From an uncultured Prevotella sp. (GTDB lineage Bacteria > Bacteroidota > Bacteroidia > Bacteroidales > Bacteroidaceae): 25,325 nt of DNA. Every line of letters begins with the position of its first letter. The stretch's first letter is position 1. The stretch spans positions 1 to 25,325 of the forward strand of contig ONMG01000051.1 in NCBI GenBank assembly GCA_900318855.1, in the 5' to 3' direction. The translations under genes were made by a program, and so were the position numbers. Below are positions 1 to 7,630 of the stretch, piece by piece. The notes under the pieces were generated by a model. It saw only the letters and a program-made list of their open reading frames with translations, made no database searches and had not been told where the DNA came from.

Positions 1-1
1 C

Positions 2-535
2 CGCCATGTGGCGCTGCCTTGGATGAGCAACTGGCAGTATGCGGCAGTGGTGCCGACGTTGCAATACCGCTCGGGCAATGGCATTCCACGCGATCTCGGC
101 ATCTTCACCGACGAAGGTGAGGAATACCTCAGCGTGAAGCCGTCGCCGGAGATCATGAAGGCTTTCAGCAAGAAAGCCTCAGGTTTGGGCGACGCCTGCA
201 TGATTGAGGTGAGCGGACTGAGCCGCAACACAACCATCGAGCTGTCAAACAGTAAGCACGAGCGTGTGGTCATGCGCTACGATGCCGCCGAGAAGAGTTT
301 CTCCGTCGACCGCATGAAGAGTGGACAGACCGACTTTAGCGATGTCTTTCCCGCAGTGACGACTGCGCCGACCCACGGCAAAGTCAATCGCGTACTGATC
401 TTCATTGACAAAAGCAGCCTGGAAGTCTTTGACGCCGACGGCAAGTTTGCCCTCTCCAATCTCGTCTTCCCCACCAAGTCCTACGACCGTCTGTCAGTGA
501 AAGGTGGAAAGAGCAAGGTGTGGAAAATGCAGTAA
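2..535 (+). CDS. GH32 fructan hydrolase (levanase/inulinase type), 3' end only
   Basis: This is the C-terminal part of a glycoside hydrolase family 32 enzyme. The family hydrolyses beta-fructosyl bonds in levan, inulin or sucrose. The reading frame is open to the left edge, so the gene starts outside the window and the catalytic Asp and Glu of the N-terminal five-bladed propeller are not visible. What is visible is the end of the propeller, with the family motif WMSNWQYA followed by RSGNGIPRDL, and then the C-terminal beta-sandwich, including the typical FIDKSSLEVF strand. It ends in a stop codon at 533-535. A hairpin-rich gap follows, so it is probably not co-transcribed with the glycan locus downstream. 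Whether it is an endo- or exo-acting enzyme cannot be decided from this fragment. The family assignment is fairly secure. Confidence 0.85.
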   Translation, partial: RHVALPWMSNWQYAAVVPTLQYRSGNGIPRDLGIFTDEGEEYLSVKPSPEIMKAFSKKASGLGDACMIEVSGLSRNTTIELSNSKHERVVMRYDAAEKSFSVDRMKSGQTDFSDVFPAVTTAPTHGKVNRVLIFIDKSSLEVFDADGKFALSNLVFPTKSYDRLSVKGGKSKVWKMQ

Positions 536-590
536 TCGCATAACCAGAAAGTCCTCAGCCCCATAGTGAGTAGTGATAGGGGCTATGAAC

Positions 591-639
591 ATGGAAAGAC
601 AGAGCAAGGAGTACAGAAGCACTTGCTCTGACTTTCCAT
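591..639 (+). terminator. Long hairpin after the GH32 gene, possible terminator
   Basis: The arms 591-608 and 622-639 form an 18-bp stem with a single A-A mismatch (arms begin ATGGAAAG and end CTTTCCAT) around a 13-base loop. A weaker hairpin (AGCCCC ... GGGGCT, 557-584) lies just upstream. The long stem is followed only by TTATACT rather than a true T tract, so it is not a textbook intrinsic terminator. It may instead block transcription or protect the 3' end of the mRNA. The rest of 536-739 holds a T-rich stretch and the promoter of the next gene. Confidence 0.45.
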
Positions 640-685
640 TTATACTCCAAGGAGTTGCGGTCGCTGCTCGATTTTTTTTCCATTC

Positions 686-718
686 TGTGATGGTTTATCT
701 TTTTTATTATTAATTTTG
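686..718 (+). promoter_or_regulatory. Probable promoter of the sigma/anti-sigma/SusC operon
   Basis: TAATTTTG at 711-718 matches the Bacteroidota -7 box TAnnTTTG. TGTG at 686-689, 21 bases upstream, is a one-mismatch -33 box. Transcription would start around 723-726, giving a leader of about 15 bases before the ATG at 740. This argues against the TTG at 716 as a start codon, since it lies within the -7 box. Confidence 0.5.
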
Positions 719-739
719 TGCCACAATCAGACATACATT

Positions 740-1270
740 ATGACGGGGTATACAGAACATAGTGATTGTGGCACCGACATGGCAACGCTTTATAAACGCT
801 ACTATGGGCGGGTTGTTGCTTTCATTGATTGTGTCATCCACGACCGCGATGAAGCCAACAGCCTGGCGCAGGATATCTTTCTCAAGTTGCTTGAGAACAA
901 GGGCGTGCTGGATCATGTGGCCAATGTCGATACCTATCTGTATGTGGTGTCAAGAAACAAGGCCCTTGCCTATTTGCGGCGGAAACTAAAGGTGTCCGAG
1001 GTGGAGTGCGAGGAGGAAGACTATTCTCCGGAGGATTTAGCCCTATTCAAAGAGCTTAGCGAGCTGTTGGCCAAGGTGATTAACAGAATGCCGGCTCAGC
1101 GTCGTCGCATCTTCTTGATGAGCCGCGATGAGGGACTTAGCTATCAGGAGATAGCCGACATACTAAGTATCTCCAGACGTACGGTAGAGACACAAATCTA
1201 TTTGGCCATGCAGGAAATCAGGAAGGCCATGTTCGTGTTTCTGCTCTTTTTACTTTATTTAACTAAGTAG
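740..1270 (+). CDS. ECF-type RNA polymerase sigma factor (Bacteroidota expansion family)
   Basis: A 176-residue sigma-70 factor of the extracytoplasmic function group, which directs RNA polymerase to a small set of target promoters when released from its anti-sigma partner. Region 2 spans about residues 15-82 (LYKRYYGRVVAFID ... DTYLYVVSRNKALAYLRRK). Region 4 spans about 104-163, with the helix-turn-helix LSYQEIADILSISRRTVETQ. The gene for its likely FecR anti-sigma partner follows after 49 bases, and a SusC with an STN domain follows that, the usual cell-surface signalling trio. The start at 740 is chosen because it follows the -7 box; ATG 779 is a shorter alternative. The last ten or so residues (FVFLLFLLYL) are strikingly hydrophobic. 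The sigma class is clear; its target promoters cannot be read from the sequence. Confidence 0.9.
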   Translation: MTGYTEHSDCGTDMATLYKRYYGRVVAFIDCVIHDRDEANSLAQDIFLKLLENKGVLDHVANVDTYLYVVSRNKALAYLRRKLKVSEVECEEEDYSPEDLALFKELSELLAKVINRMPAQRRRIFLMSRDEGLSYQEIADILSISRRTVETQIYLAMQEIRKAMFVFLLFLLYLTK

Positions 1271-1290
1271 TTGTCGCGTTTTCTTGCTCC

Positions 1291-1326
1291 TTTCCATGTT
1301 AATGTCAATTACCTTAGACATGGAAA
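1291..1326 (+). repeat. Inverted repeat enclosing the fecR start codons
   Basis: TTTCCATGT (1291-1299) and ACATGGAAA (1318-1326) are perfect 9-base reverse complements separated by 18 bases. The right arm contains the preferred fecR start ATG (1320) and the left arm contains another in-frame ATG (1296). In mRNA a hairpin here would bury both. It could also be a protein-binding site. The repeat is directly visible; the function is inferred. Confidence 0.55.
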
Positions 1327-2276
1327 AGAATATACTACGCAATATCTTAAGCGGATATCTTTTTAGGCTTTTGCCAAGCAGGTATGACGCATTCCTTCAG
1401 CGGTGGCTTGTATCGGACAAGGATCGTGAGCTAAAGGAAGGTGTTATGAAGCAATGCTGGAATCAACTGACTGATGAAGCTGGCAAGTTTGATTCCAAGT
1501 CTTCGTATCTGTTCCCAGCCCAACCTCGCCCCACCTTCCATCCTTGGGCACGTATTGTCGCAGCAGTGGCTTTGCTGCTTGTGGTAGGCGGTGTCCTGTT
1601 ATATATGCAGCCTCATCAGCACAATGCTGCGCGTGCCACTTGTTATGTGCCTTATGGAGAGTTTCGCAAGCTGACGCTCTATGACGGAACTGAGGTAATG
1701 TTGAACTCGGGCTCAAGACTCTCTTATCCCTTGGAAGACGGTGAGGGAGCACGCATTGTGAGCCTTGAGGGCGAAGCTGTGTTCAAGGTCGTACACAATG
1801 CAAAGCATCCCTTCAATGTTAAAGCTGGCCATATCACGATACGTGATGTGGGTACCTGTTTCAATGTCAGGGCTTATCCGCACCAAGACTTGATAACCAC
1901 GGTTGCGGAAGGGCGAGTAGAGCTTCAGTCCGCTCGATTGGGCAGGCGGTTAAGTCTGGGGCCTGATGAGCAGGCCGTCTTTGGCTCAGAGGGCGTGTTC
2001 CGTGCTGTTCGCAGAAAGAAGTCGAGTAAGGTTTTGTCGTGGCAGGAGGGTTGCTTGGTCTTTGAGGAAGACCGTCTCTCTGATATACTTGCTACTCTCG
2101 AAAGACGTTTCAACGTGCGGTTTGTGGTAGAGGAAAGCATTGATGAGAGCGAGGTGTTCACAATGCAGTTCAATTCTACTGAGACCATTGACGACGTGCT
2201 GCGTGTGCTGGCTTCTATGGGTAAATTCCGCTATGTTAAGCATAATGGTAAAATCTTTCTCAATGAAAGGGAATAA
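1320..2276 (+). CDS. FecR-family anti-sigma factor
   Basis: A 318-residue inner-membrane anti-sigma factor that would hold the upstream ECF sigma factor inactive and receive a signal from the STN domain of the SusC encoded next. The cytoplasmic N-terminal region (1-75) precedes one membrane helix at about 77-96 (IVAAVALLLVVGGVLLYM). The periplasmic FecR domain is at about 108-205, with the typical LTLYDGTEVMLNSGSRLSYP and VSLEGEAVFKV segments. A C-terminal DUF4974 module lies at about 239-315 (LSWQEGCLVFEEDRLSDIL). ATG 1320 gives a normal N terminus; ATG 1296 and 1302 and TTG 1284 are in-frame alternatives. An inverted repeat covers the start region. The stop codon lies one base before the first possible susC start, pointing to co-transcription. 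Confidence 0.92.
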   Translation: MEKNILRNILSGYLFRLLPSRYDAFLQRWLVSDKDRELKEGVMKQCWNQLTDEAGKFDSKSSYLFPAQPRPTFHPWARIVAAVALLLVVGGVLLYMQPHQHNAARATCYVPYGEFRKLTLYDGTEVMLNSGSRLSYPLEDGEGARIVSLEGEAVFKVVHNAKHPFNVKAGHITIRDVGTCFNVRAYPHQDLITTVAEGRVELQSARLGRRLSLGPDEQAVFGSEGVFRAVRRKKSSKVLSWQEGCLVFEEDRLSDILATLERRFNVRFVVEESIDESEVFTMQFNSTETIDDVLRVLASMGKFRYVKHNGKIFLNERE

Positions 2277-2277
2277 T

Positions 2278-5200
2278 ATGTTAATCTCATCTGTTTTTAA
2301 ACGAGTACCAATGACCAAACCTAACTCAAACATCCGACATCTGATATGTCGCCTGTTCATCTTCTTCTGTTTTGGCCTTTTACCCGTGGTGGCAAGGTCG
2401 CAGACTATTAATTTCTCACAGACGAGAGTCCGTGTGAGGGAGGCTATAGAGTCGATACGTCAGCAAGCTAACTATTCAATCGATTACCCTGGAAAGCTGA
2501 TAAGCTCCAAATCTACAATCAAGGTCAAGAAGAAGGGAAACAGTGTTAAGCAGATTCTTGATCAGCTTGTGGGTGATTCCTTGTCGTATTCCATACAAGG
2601 CAGGCATATTGTCATCACAGCGAGGCGTCGTGACGTGAATGCTCATCGGGCTGAGATGCCTGCAAGAAATACCCATCCCTTGAAAGGTCTCGTCTTAGAG
2701 GAGGCGACTGGTGATCCTGTTATCGGTGCCACGGTGAGTGTCAACGGTAAGGCTGCCGCTGTGAGCGACGTCAACGGTGAGTTCAATTTGCAGGCTGTAG
2801 CTCCTACATCGGAAATTACGATTGCAAGTATCGGTTTCAAGTCGCATCAGCTCATGGCCGGTGATTTAGCCACCGTGACGGTGAAACTCAAACCCAGCGA
2901 CGACCAGCTCAGCGAGGTTGTCGTGGTAGGCGCGGGAACACAGAAGAAAATCTCCGTCACAGGTTCTATCGCAAACGTTAGAGGCGATGACCTGCGCGCT
3001 CCCAGTTCCTCGCTCACAACGAACCTCGCAGGCAAGCTGGCCGGAATCATCTCTTCCACCACCAGTGGTGAGCCCGGTAGTATATCCGAGTTCTATATTC
3101 GTGGCATCAGCACGTTTGGAGGTCGCTCTACGCCACTGATACTTCTTGATGATATAGAAATCTCGGCCAGCGACTTGAACAATCTGCCAGCAGAGTCGAT
3201 AGAAAGCTTCTCTATCCTGAAAGATGCTTCGGCCACTGCTATCTATGGAGCGCGTGGTGCCAATGGCGTGATGCTGATTACAACGAAGACGGGAACAGAA
3301 AATACCAAGACGCGCATCAAGGCGTCTGTGGAGATGTCGTATCAGCACCCGATGAACCGTATTGAGTATGTCGACGGTGCCCGCTGGATGGAAGTCTACA
3401 ATGAGGCTCAGCATGCGCGTACACCCTATGCTGCTCCCCGGTATTCGGGTGAGGCCATAGAACTGACGCGCCAAGGAACCAGCCCCTATGTCTATCCCAA
3501 TGTCGACTGGTACAGTCTGATGTTCAAGAACTACAACTTCAATCAGCGCGCCAATGTTAATATGCAGGGCGGAGGCTCGCGTGTGTCGTATTACATGGGA
3601 ATTCAGGCTAATCATGACACCGGTCAGCTGAAGGTGCCTAAGACCTATTCCTTCGACAGTAACATCGACCGTTGGAGCTATATCTTCCAAAGCAACATCG
3701 GCTACAAACCTACCACTACCACAAAGGTTGAGCTTCATCTGAACACCCAGTTCGGCAGTCAGAGTGGTCCGGGCGTGTCCACATCGCAGCTTTTCTCCGA
3801 TGTTTACAATGCAAACCCCGTGGCATTCCCTGCCACCTTCCCCAGCGACGGCGACAGTTATATCCACTTTGGAAATGCCATCCTCTCGGGTTCCAAGCTG
3901 CGCACCAACCCTTATGCAGAGATGATGCGGTCGTTCTCGGAGACACATTACACAACGGTCAACACGTCCCTGAAAATCAATCAGCAGTTGGACTTTCTTA
4001 CGAAGGGTCTGTCGGTGTCGACCCTTGTCAATTTGAGGTCGGAGAGCAATTCCTCCTATACTAATAATATGAAGCCTTACTTCTATGGTATTCTGGAGAA
4101 TGCACTTGATCCTTCCGACCCTACATTCTATATGACGGAGCTCTTGGAGAAAGGTACGAAATATATCAATCAGGGCACGGTTTATCGAAATACCGACCGT
4201 ACCTTCTACTTTGACTTCCGGCTGAACTACAACCGTCGGTTCGGAGTGCATTCGGTTTCCGGACTGTTGATGTACATGCAGCGAGAGTATCGCAGAGAGG
4301 TGCTGCCCAACCGCAATCAGGGACTTTCCGGAAGATTCACCTACGACTATGACAATAAGTATCTGGCCGAGATCAACTTTGGCTACAATGGTACTGAGCG
4401 TCTTGCCAAGGGCCACCGTTTTGAGTTGTTCCCAGCTCTCTCGCTTGGATATGTTGTGAGCAGTGAGCACTTTTGGAAGTCATTGTCCAAGGTGGTGAAC
4501 CACTTGAAGGTGCGTGGCTCCTACGGACTGGTGGGAAGCGACGAGACCGGCTCGTCGGCCGGTGCAGCCCACTTCCTCTATCGCGATAATATTAATGTGA
4601 GTGGAGGCAATCCTTTTTGGGTGGGGCTGAGTAAGGACAACGGAGTGGTTAAAGCCGGTCCGGTGGTCTACAGCTATGCCGTGGAGAATCCCAGTTGGGA
4701 GCGGGCCCGCAAACTCGATGTGGGGCTTGACATGCAATTCTTCTATCAGTTGTCGCTCACCGTTGACTACTTCCGTGAATACCGGGAGCGTATCTTGCAG
4801 AAGCGACAGTCGTGGCCGATGATAATGGGCTACGGCTCGGCCACCCCTTGGAGCAATATCGGTAAGGTGGACAATCAAGGCGTGGAGATCAGTCTGAAGT
4901 GGTCCAAAGAACTGTTCAAGGGGTTCACCGTCGACTTCCGTGGAAACTTCACTTATACGAAGAACAAGTACAGGTATAAGGATGAGCCCGACTATCCCTA
5001 TGTCTGGCAGTCGCAGACCGGCAAGCCCCTTTCAGCTATCTATGGCTTTGTTGCCGATGGCCTGTTTGTCAGTGACGACGATATCCAGGCGAGCGCCTCA
5101 CAGAAGAATCTTAATTCCACCGTGCTACCGGGTGATATCAAATACCGCGACATCAATAACGATGGGATGATTACCAATGAGGACCAGGTGATGCTCTCAC

Positions 5201-5664
5201 CTTATGGAAGTATTCCGCGCATCCAATATGGCATCGGATTGAACTTTACCTATAACAAGCTCGACTTTGGGGTGTTCTTCAATGGCTCGGCCAAGCGCTC
5301 TCTGATGATAAATAACATAGCTCCATTCTGTTCTGACGATAACAATCAGGACCGTAACCTCATGAAGTGGATAGCTGATGATTATTGGACCGAAGAGCAT
5401 ACGCAGGCAGCTTATCCACGTCTCGGCCTGACCAACTCGCAGATAGCTAACAACCTTGTGCGAAGCTCTTTTTGGCTCAGGTGCGGCAATTTCCTAAGGT
5501 TCAAGTCCCTTGAGATAGGTTATACGCTTCCTTACTGTCGGGTGTACTTCAGTGGTGACAACCTGTTCGTCTGGAGTCCTTTCAAGCTGTGGGATCCCGA
5601 GTTGCAGTGGAACAGCTATCCTTTACAGCGCACCTTAAACATGGGCGTGCAATTTAATTTCTAA
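2278..5664 (+). CDS. SusC/RagA-type TonB-dependent transporter with N-terminal STN signalling domain
   Basis: A 1128-residue outer-membrane transporter that would import glycan fragments using TonB energy and also signal across the envelope. A signal peptide (hydrophobic core LFIFFCFGLLPVV, likely cut near ARSQ) is followed by an STN domain at about 43-118, a carboxypeptidase-regulatory-like domain at about 134-206, a TonB-box-like segment at EVVVVGAG (213-220), the plug with FYIRGISTFGG and AIYGARGANGVMLITT, and a long beta-barrel ending in the aromatic VQFNF. The STN domain is the part that contacts FecR proteins, so this is a transducer type. The start at 2278 lies one base after the fecR stop; ATG 2311 would give a tidier signal peptide and is equally possible. 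The susD gene follows after 22 bases. Length is normal for the family. The substrate is not readable from the sequence. Confidence 0.95.
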   Translation: MLISSVFKRVPMTKPNSNIRHLICRLFIFFCFGLLPVVARSQTINFSQTRVRVREAIESIRQQANYSIDYPGKLISSKSTIKVKKKGNSVKQILDQLVGDSLSYSIQGRHIVITARRRDVNAHRAEMPARNTHPLKGLVLEEATGDPVIGATVSVNGKAAAVSDVNGEFNLQAVAPTSEITIASIGFKSHQLMAGDLATVTVKLKPSDDQLSEVVVVGAGTQKKISVTGSIANVRGDDLRAPSSSLTTNLAGKLAGIISSTTSGEPGSISEFYIRGISTFGGRSTPLILLDDIEISASDLNNLPAESIESFSILKDASATAIYGARGANGVMLITTKTGTENTKTRIKASVEMSYQHPMNRIEYVDGARWMEVYNEAQHARTPYAAPRYSGEAIELTRQGTSPYVYPNVDWYSLMFKNYNFNQRANVNMQGGGSRVSYYMGIQANHDTGQLKVPKTYSFDSNIDRWSYIFQSNIGYKPTTTTKVELHLNTQFGSQSGPGVSTSQLFSDVYNANPVAFPATFPSDGDSYIHFGNAILSGSKLRTNPYAEMMRSFSETHYTTVNTSLKINQQLDFLTKGLSVSTLVNLRSESNSSYTNNMKPYFYGILENALDPSDPTFYMTELLEKGTKYINQGTVYRNTDRTFYFDFRLNYNRRFGVHSVSGLLMYMQREYRREVLPNRNQGLSGRFTYDYDNKYLAEINFGYNGTERLAKGHRFELFPALSLGYVVSSEHFWKSLSKVVNHLKVRGSYGLVGSDETGSSAGAAHFLYRDNINVSGGNPFWVGLSKDNGVVKAGPVVYSYAVENPSWERARKLDVGLDMQFFYQLSLTVDYFREYRERILQKRQSWPMIMGYGSATPWSNIGKVDNQGVEISLKWSKELFKGFTVDFRGNFTYTKNKYRYKDEPDYPYVWQSQTGKPLSAIYGFVADGLFVSDDDIQASASQKNLNSTVLPGDIKYRDINNDGMITNEDQVMLSPYGSIPRIQYGIGLNFTYNKLDFGVFFNGSAKRSLMINNIAPFCSDDNNQDRNLMKWIADDYWTEEHTQAAYPRLGLTNSQIANNLVRSSFWLRCGNFLRFKSLEIGYTLPYCRVYFSGDNLFVWSPFKLWDPELQWNSYPLQRTLNMGVQFNF

Positions 5665-5686
5665 CTCTCTAATCCGTAGACTTGCG

Positions 5687-7615
5687 ATGATGAAAACAAT
5701 CTCTGCCATAATCAGTTTAGGGTGCCTATCACTCAGTCTGCTTGTACTGAGTTCTTGCGACTACTTGGATGTAGTTCCTCCAGAGACAGCGACACTCGAC
5801 GATGTGATGCGTGATAAGAATGATGCGCTCGGCTTTCTCTATTCTTGTTACAGTGCCACCAATTACAGTCAGCCGTGCAACAATCTTGGCGCGGTAGAGT
5901 CCTCGGCCGATGAATTCGTGAATCCCATTCTTTGGGGCCGACTGAATCAGGTGGTGAGCTGGAATCAGCTTTCTGGAACTACCACTACTAACTGGGGTGT
6001 GGCCGACCTGCCCTGGAAGAGCTGTTACGATGCTATCGGTTATTGTCACATGTTCCTGAAAACCCTCGAGCGGGGAAGCATCTCCGGAGTCACCAGCACT
6101 GATGTGAAGCGATGGAAAGCCGAAATCAGTTTCCTGCTGGCCTATTACCATTTCCGGGTGCTTGAATCCTATGGCCCTATACCCATCATTGACCATTACT
6201 ATTCGCAGAACACACCGAAGGACGAGTTCCCGGGGCGCTCTCACTTCGATTATTGTGTGAAGCGCATTGCCGAGTGGCTGGATGAGGCTGCTGAGGTGTT
6301 GCCTGCTACAGTACCTGCCACTGAGCTCGGACGCGCTACGTCGGTGGCTTGCAAGGCGCTGAAAGCCCGATTGCTGCTCTATGCAGCGTCACCACTGTGG
6401 AATGGCAGCTTCCCCTTCCCCGACTGGAAGAATCAGAACTTTGAGACTCCGGGCTATGGCTATGAGCTGGTGAGTAGCAAATACGACCGCGCTAAATGGG
6501 AACAGGCCAAAGCTGCCTGCGAGGAGGCCTTGGAAATGGCCTTGGGCGTTGGCAAGCGCGAGCTATTCTCTGTGGATGACGCCGAGAATCTCCGGCAGAT
6601 GCAGAATATTGCCCTTCCTGACATTCCGAATACTGACGATGATTTCAAGAAGAGGGTAATGCTCTTCCGCTATCTCTTTGCTTCTACGGAGGCGCAGGGC
6701 AATAAGGAAACCATATGGGGTGTCATTCCCTCCTACGACAATAATTCCACGGACGTGATGCCTCATGCCATTGTTGAGAAGAATGATGGTGGTGTCAATG
6801 GTGGGGTGTGTGCGTCTTCGCCGGTTCTCTATGCTGCCGAGCATTTTTATACCCGCAATGGTAAGCTTCCTGCCAATGATACGAAGTTCTATGCGCAGAG
6901 TGCCTGGTTTGAGAATACGGGCACGCGCGACATCATCAAGCTCAACGACCGGCGTGAGCCCCGCTTCTATGCCACGCTCTCCTTTGATGGCGATGAATAT
7001 GGTCCGCAGTATGATAATGGCAGTAGGTTCTATGTCGACCTGAAGAACTCCAAGAAGCAGGGCTACAATCCAGACCGTTTCAACCGTGATAATTGCGTGA
7101 CGGGATATTTCCTGAAAAAGTGGGCGGCACCTAATATTGTGTGGCGTGCCGACGGAGGACTCAGCAACCGTGTCACGCTGCCTATGCCGCTCATCCGCCT
7201 TTCGGAACTCTATCTTGATTTGGCTGAGTGCTGTGCCGCCACCGACGATACCCAAGGCGCCTTGAAGAATCTTAATGTGGTGCGTGAAAGGGCGGGCATC
7301 CCGGTGCTGACAGAGGCTGACCTGAACCAGATGTCTTTAATGGATTGGGTCAGAAATGAACGCTATGTGGAACTTTTCGGCGAAGGCCACCGCTACTACG
7401 ACGTGAGAAGATGGATGACGGCTCCCGACAGGTTGAAGGCAGGTGCACGCGAGGGACTCAATGCGATTGAGAAGAAGGACCCCTCGTTTAGCGAGTTTAA
7501 TCGCAGGGTCAAGGTTGACCAGCCTTTCCAGTGGGACGACCGTATGTATATCCTGCCCGTGAACGTCGATGAAATCTACAGTAATCCCCAGCTCGTGCAG
7601 GCTCCTAATTATTAA
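5687..7615 (+). CDS. SusD/RagB-family outer-membrane glycan-binding lipoprotein
   Basis: A 642-residue lipoprotein that would form the lid of the SusC transporter and bind the glycan at the cell surface. The signal peptide ends in the lipobox LSSC with Cys24 as the lipidated residue, followed by DYLDVVPPE, a typical SusD N terminus. The SusD-like helical N-terminal region (ALGFLYSCYSATNY) and the RagB/SusD C-terminal domain (LPMPLIRLSELYLDLAECC, MDWVRNERYVELFGEGHRYYD) are both present. The protein ends in NPQLVQAPNY, the usual family ending. The susC gene precedes by 22 bases and a surface lipoprotein gene follows by 15 bases, so it is in the same operon. Two adjacent ATG codons (5687 and 5690) are both possible starts. 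Confidence 0.95.
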   Translation: MMKTISAIISLGCLSLSLLVLSSCDYLDVVPPETATLDDVMRDKNDALGFLYSCYSATNYSQPCNNLGAVESSADEFVNPILWGRLNQVVSWNQLSGTTTTNWGVADLPWKSCYDAIGYCHMFLKTLERGSISGVTSTDVKRWKAEISFLLAYYHFRVLESYGPIPIIDHYYSQNTPKDEFPGRSHFDYCVKRIAEWLDEAAEVLPATVPATELGRATSVACKALKARLLLYAASPLWNGSFPFPDWKNQNFETPGYGYELVSSKYDRAKWEQAKAACEEALEMALGVGKRELFSVDDAENLRQMQNIALPDIPNTDDDFKKRVMLFRYLFASTEAQGNKETIWGVIPSYDNNSTDVMPHAIVEKNDGGVNGGVCASSPVLYAAEHFYTRNGKLPANDTKFYAQSAWFENTGTRDIIKLNDRREPRFYATLSFDGDEYGPQYDNGSRFYVDLKNSKKQGYNPDRFNRDNCVTGYFLKKWAAPNIVWRADGGLSNRVTLPMPLIRLSELYLDLAECCAATDDTQGALKNLNVVRERAGIPVLTEADLNQMSLMDWVRNERYVELFGEGHRYYDVRRWMTAPDRLKAGAREGLNAIEKKDPSFSEFNRRVKVDQPFQWDDRMYILPVNVDEIYSNPQLVQAPNY

Positions 7616-7630
7616 TCGAAAGCTTAAGCT

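Noticed and set aside
716..739. TTG start for the sigma factor gene
   Set aside because: The TTG is part of the predicted -7 box, so it would precede the transcription start. ATG 740 is preferred.
2866..4470. Long open frame (534 codons) on the - strand opposite susC
   Set aside because: It lies entirely within the clearly conserved susC coding region and its translation shows no recognisable domain. It is a by-product of codon bias on the + strand.
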